Shown in pieces: positions 63,644 to 64,000 of a stretch of DNA of 64,000 nt. This stretch comes from AC-56 sp963702195 (GTDB taxonomy: Bacteria; Actinomycetota; Thermoleophilia; Solirubrobacterales; 70-9), in assembly GCA_963702195.1 (NCBI GenBank), contig OY969725.1:186001-250000 (forward strand). Direction: 5' to 3'. The notes under the pieces are model-generated. The model ran no database searches. It saw only the letters and a program-made list of their open reading frames with translations, and was not told where the DNA came from. The first letter of the stretch is position 1, and every line of letters begins with the position of its first letter. The position numbers and the translations under genes are program-made.

Positions 63644-63658
63644 ATCGAACGGTTCGAT
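63644..63658. promoter_or_regulatory. Palindromic operator candidate between PadR and oxygenase genes
   Basis: ATCGAAC-G-GTTCGAT is a perfect 7-bp inverted repeat around one base, 22 bases before the oxygenase start. It could be the PadR operator. Spacing does not fit a LexA box. Confidence 0.4.
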
Positions 63659-63679
63659 CCGCATGATTCAGGAGGCACC

Positions 63680-64000
63680 ATGACGAGCGTTGCCGAGAGC
63701 TCCAGCCGTGTCAGCCCGCGCCACGGCTTCGACTCGCTCTCCGACGAGACGCAGGTCGAGGGCCTCCCGGTGACGGGTGCCCTGCCACCTTGGCTCCAGG
63801 GATCGCTGATCCGGACGGGCCCGGCGAAGTGGGAGGTTGGCGACCGCACGATGGAGCATTGGTTCGATGGCCTGGCGATGCTCCACCGCTTCTCGTTCGC
63901 GGACGGGCGGGTGTCGTACGCGAACCGATTCCTCGAGACGAAGGCGTATCGGGCAGCGAAGGAGACGGGCCACATCACCTATTCGGAGTTCGCGACCGAC
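63680..64000 (+). CDS. Carotenoid oxygenase (RPE65 family), 5' part
   Basis: The first 107 codons of a gene that runs off the window. ATG at 63680 follows AGGAGG with ideal spacing. LPPWLQGSLIRTGPAKWEVG, EHWFDGLAMLHRFSF and VSYANRFLETKAYR are typical N-terminal sequences of carotenoid cleavage oxygenases, which use a four-His iron site to cut polyene chains. The His ligands lie beyond the window. Confidence 0.85.
   Translation, partial: MTSVAESSSRVSPRHGFDSLSDETQVEGLPVTGALPPWLQGSLIRTGPAKWEVGDRTMEHWFDGLAMLHRFSFADGRVSYANRFLETKAYRAAKETGHITYSEFATD

Noticed and set aside
63644..63658. Third LexA box
   Set aside because: The CGAAC and GTTCG halves are separated by one base instead of four.

Overview
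The window is a high-GC, gene-dense stretch of an actinobacterial chromosome. Gene content and style (GTG/TTG/CTG starts, ATGA/GTGA overlaps, wall-type secreted enzymes, F420/FMN luciferase-like proteins, helix-turn-helix genes beside tRNAs) suggest Thermoleophilia (Solirubrobacterales-like). The class is an inference; no rRNA gene or other phylogenetic marker was read here.

Layout. 1-8 kb: DNA-glycosylase-like protein, zinc-ribbon protein, a leftward operon (GH5 glycosidase, luciferase-like protein, TrmA/RlmD-type methyltransferase), an M3-type peptidase, a VOC protein, a phasin-like protein and argF. 8-17.4 kb: two related genes encoding helix-turn-helix/LAGLIDADG-like proteins, each divergent from a tRNA gene (Glu at 8845, Val at 16760) and each with a LexA-type box at its 5' end. 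Between them lie lgt, a Zn/Mn uptake operon with its Fur-family repressor and a Fur/Zur-like box, an SDR protein and a small catalase. 17.4-25 kb: polysaccharide deacetylase, peptidoglycan-binding protein, GAF-GGDEF-EAL protein, Mth938-like protein, a membrane glycosyltransferase-like protein and an FAH-family protein.

25.1-44.5 kb is accessory DNA: two integrative elements in tandem in the 3' half of tRNA-Asp (25076-25149). A 44-bp tRNA-derived core occurs at 25107, 34631 and 44457. Element 1 carries a frameshifted secreted protein, an ECF sigma factor and partner, a decayed IS3 element ending in a 14-copy 16-bp repeat, a MobF relaxase-helicase, an Xis-like protein, a HicA-like/partner pair and a tyrosine integrase. 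Element 2 carries its own integrase, an Xis-like HTH protein, a zinc-finger protein, secreted proteins, a signal peptidase I, a HEPN-motif protein, a broken ribbon-helix-helix gene and a coupled three-gene cassette (TIGR04255-like, HTH, CDLV-motif protein) next to the right att site. The two elements share a conserved upstream region and REP-like hairpins.

44.5-64 kb returns to chromosome: msrA, a secreted glycosidase-like protein, ferritin, a coupled aminotransferase/sulfotransferase pair, a phosphatase-GNAT fusion, a BAAT-like lipoprotein, an enolase-superfamily protein and an APC permease. It ends with a histidine-utilisation cluster (hutH, hutU, a beta-helix protein, a deformylase, hutF, hutI), a PadR regulator and the start of a carotenoid oxygenase. 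The deformylase coupled to hutF is a candidate for the otherwise missing N-formylglutamate deformylase step.
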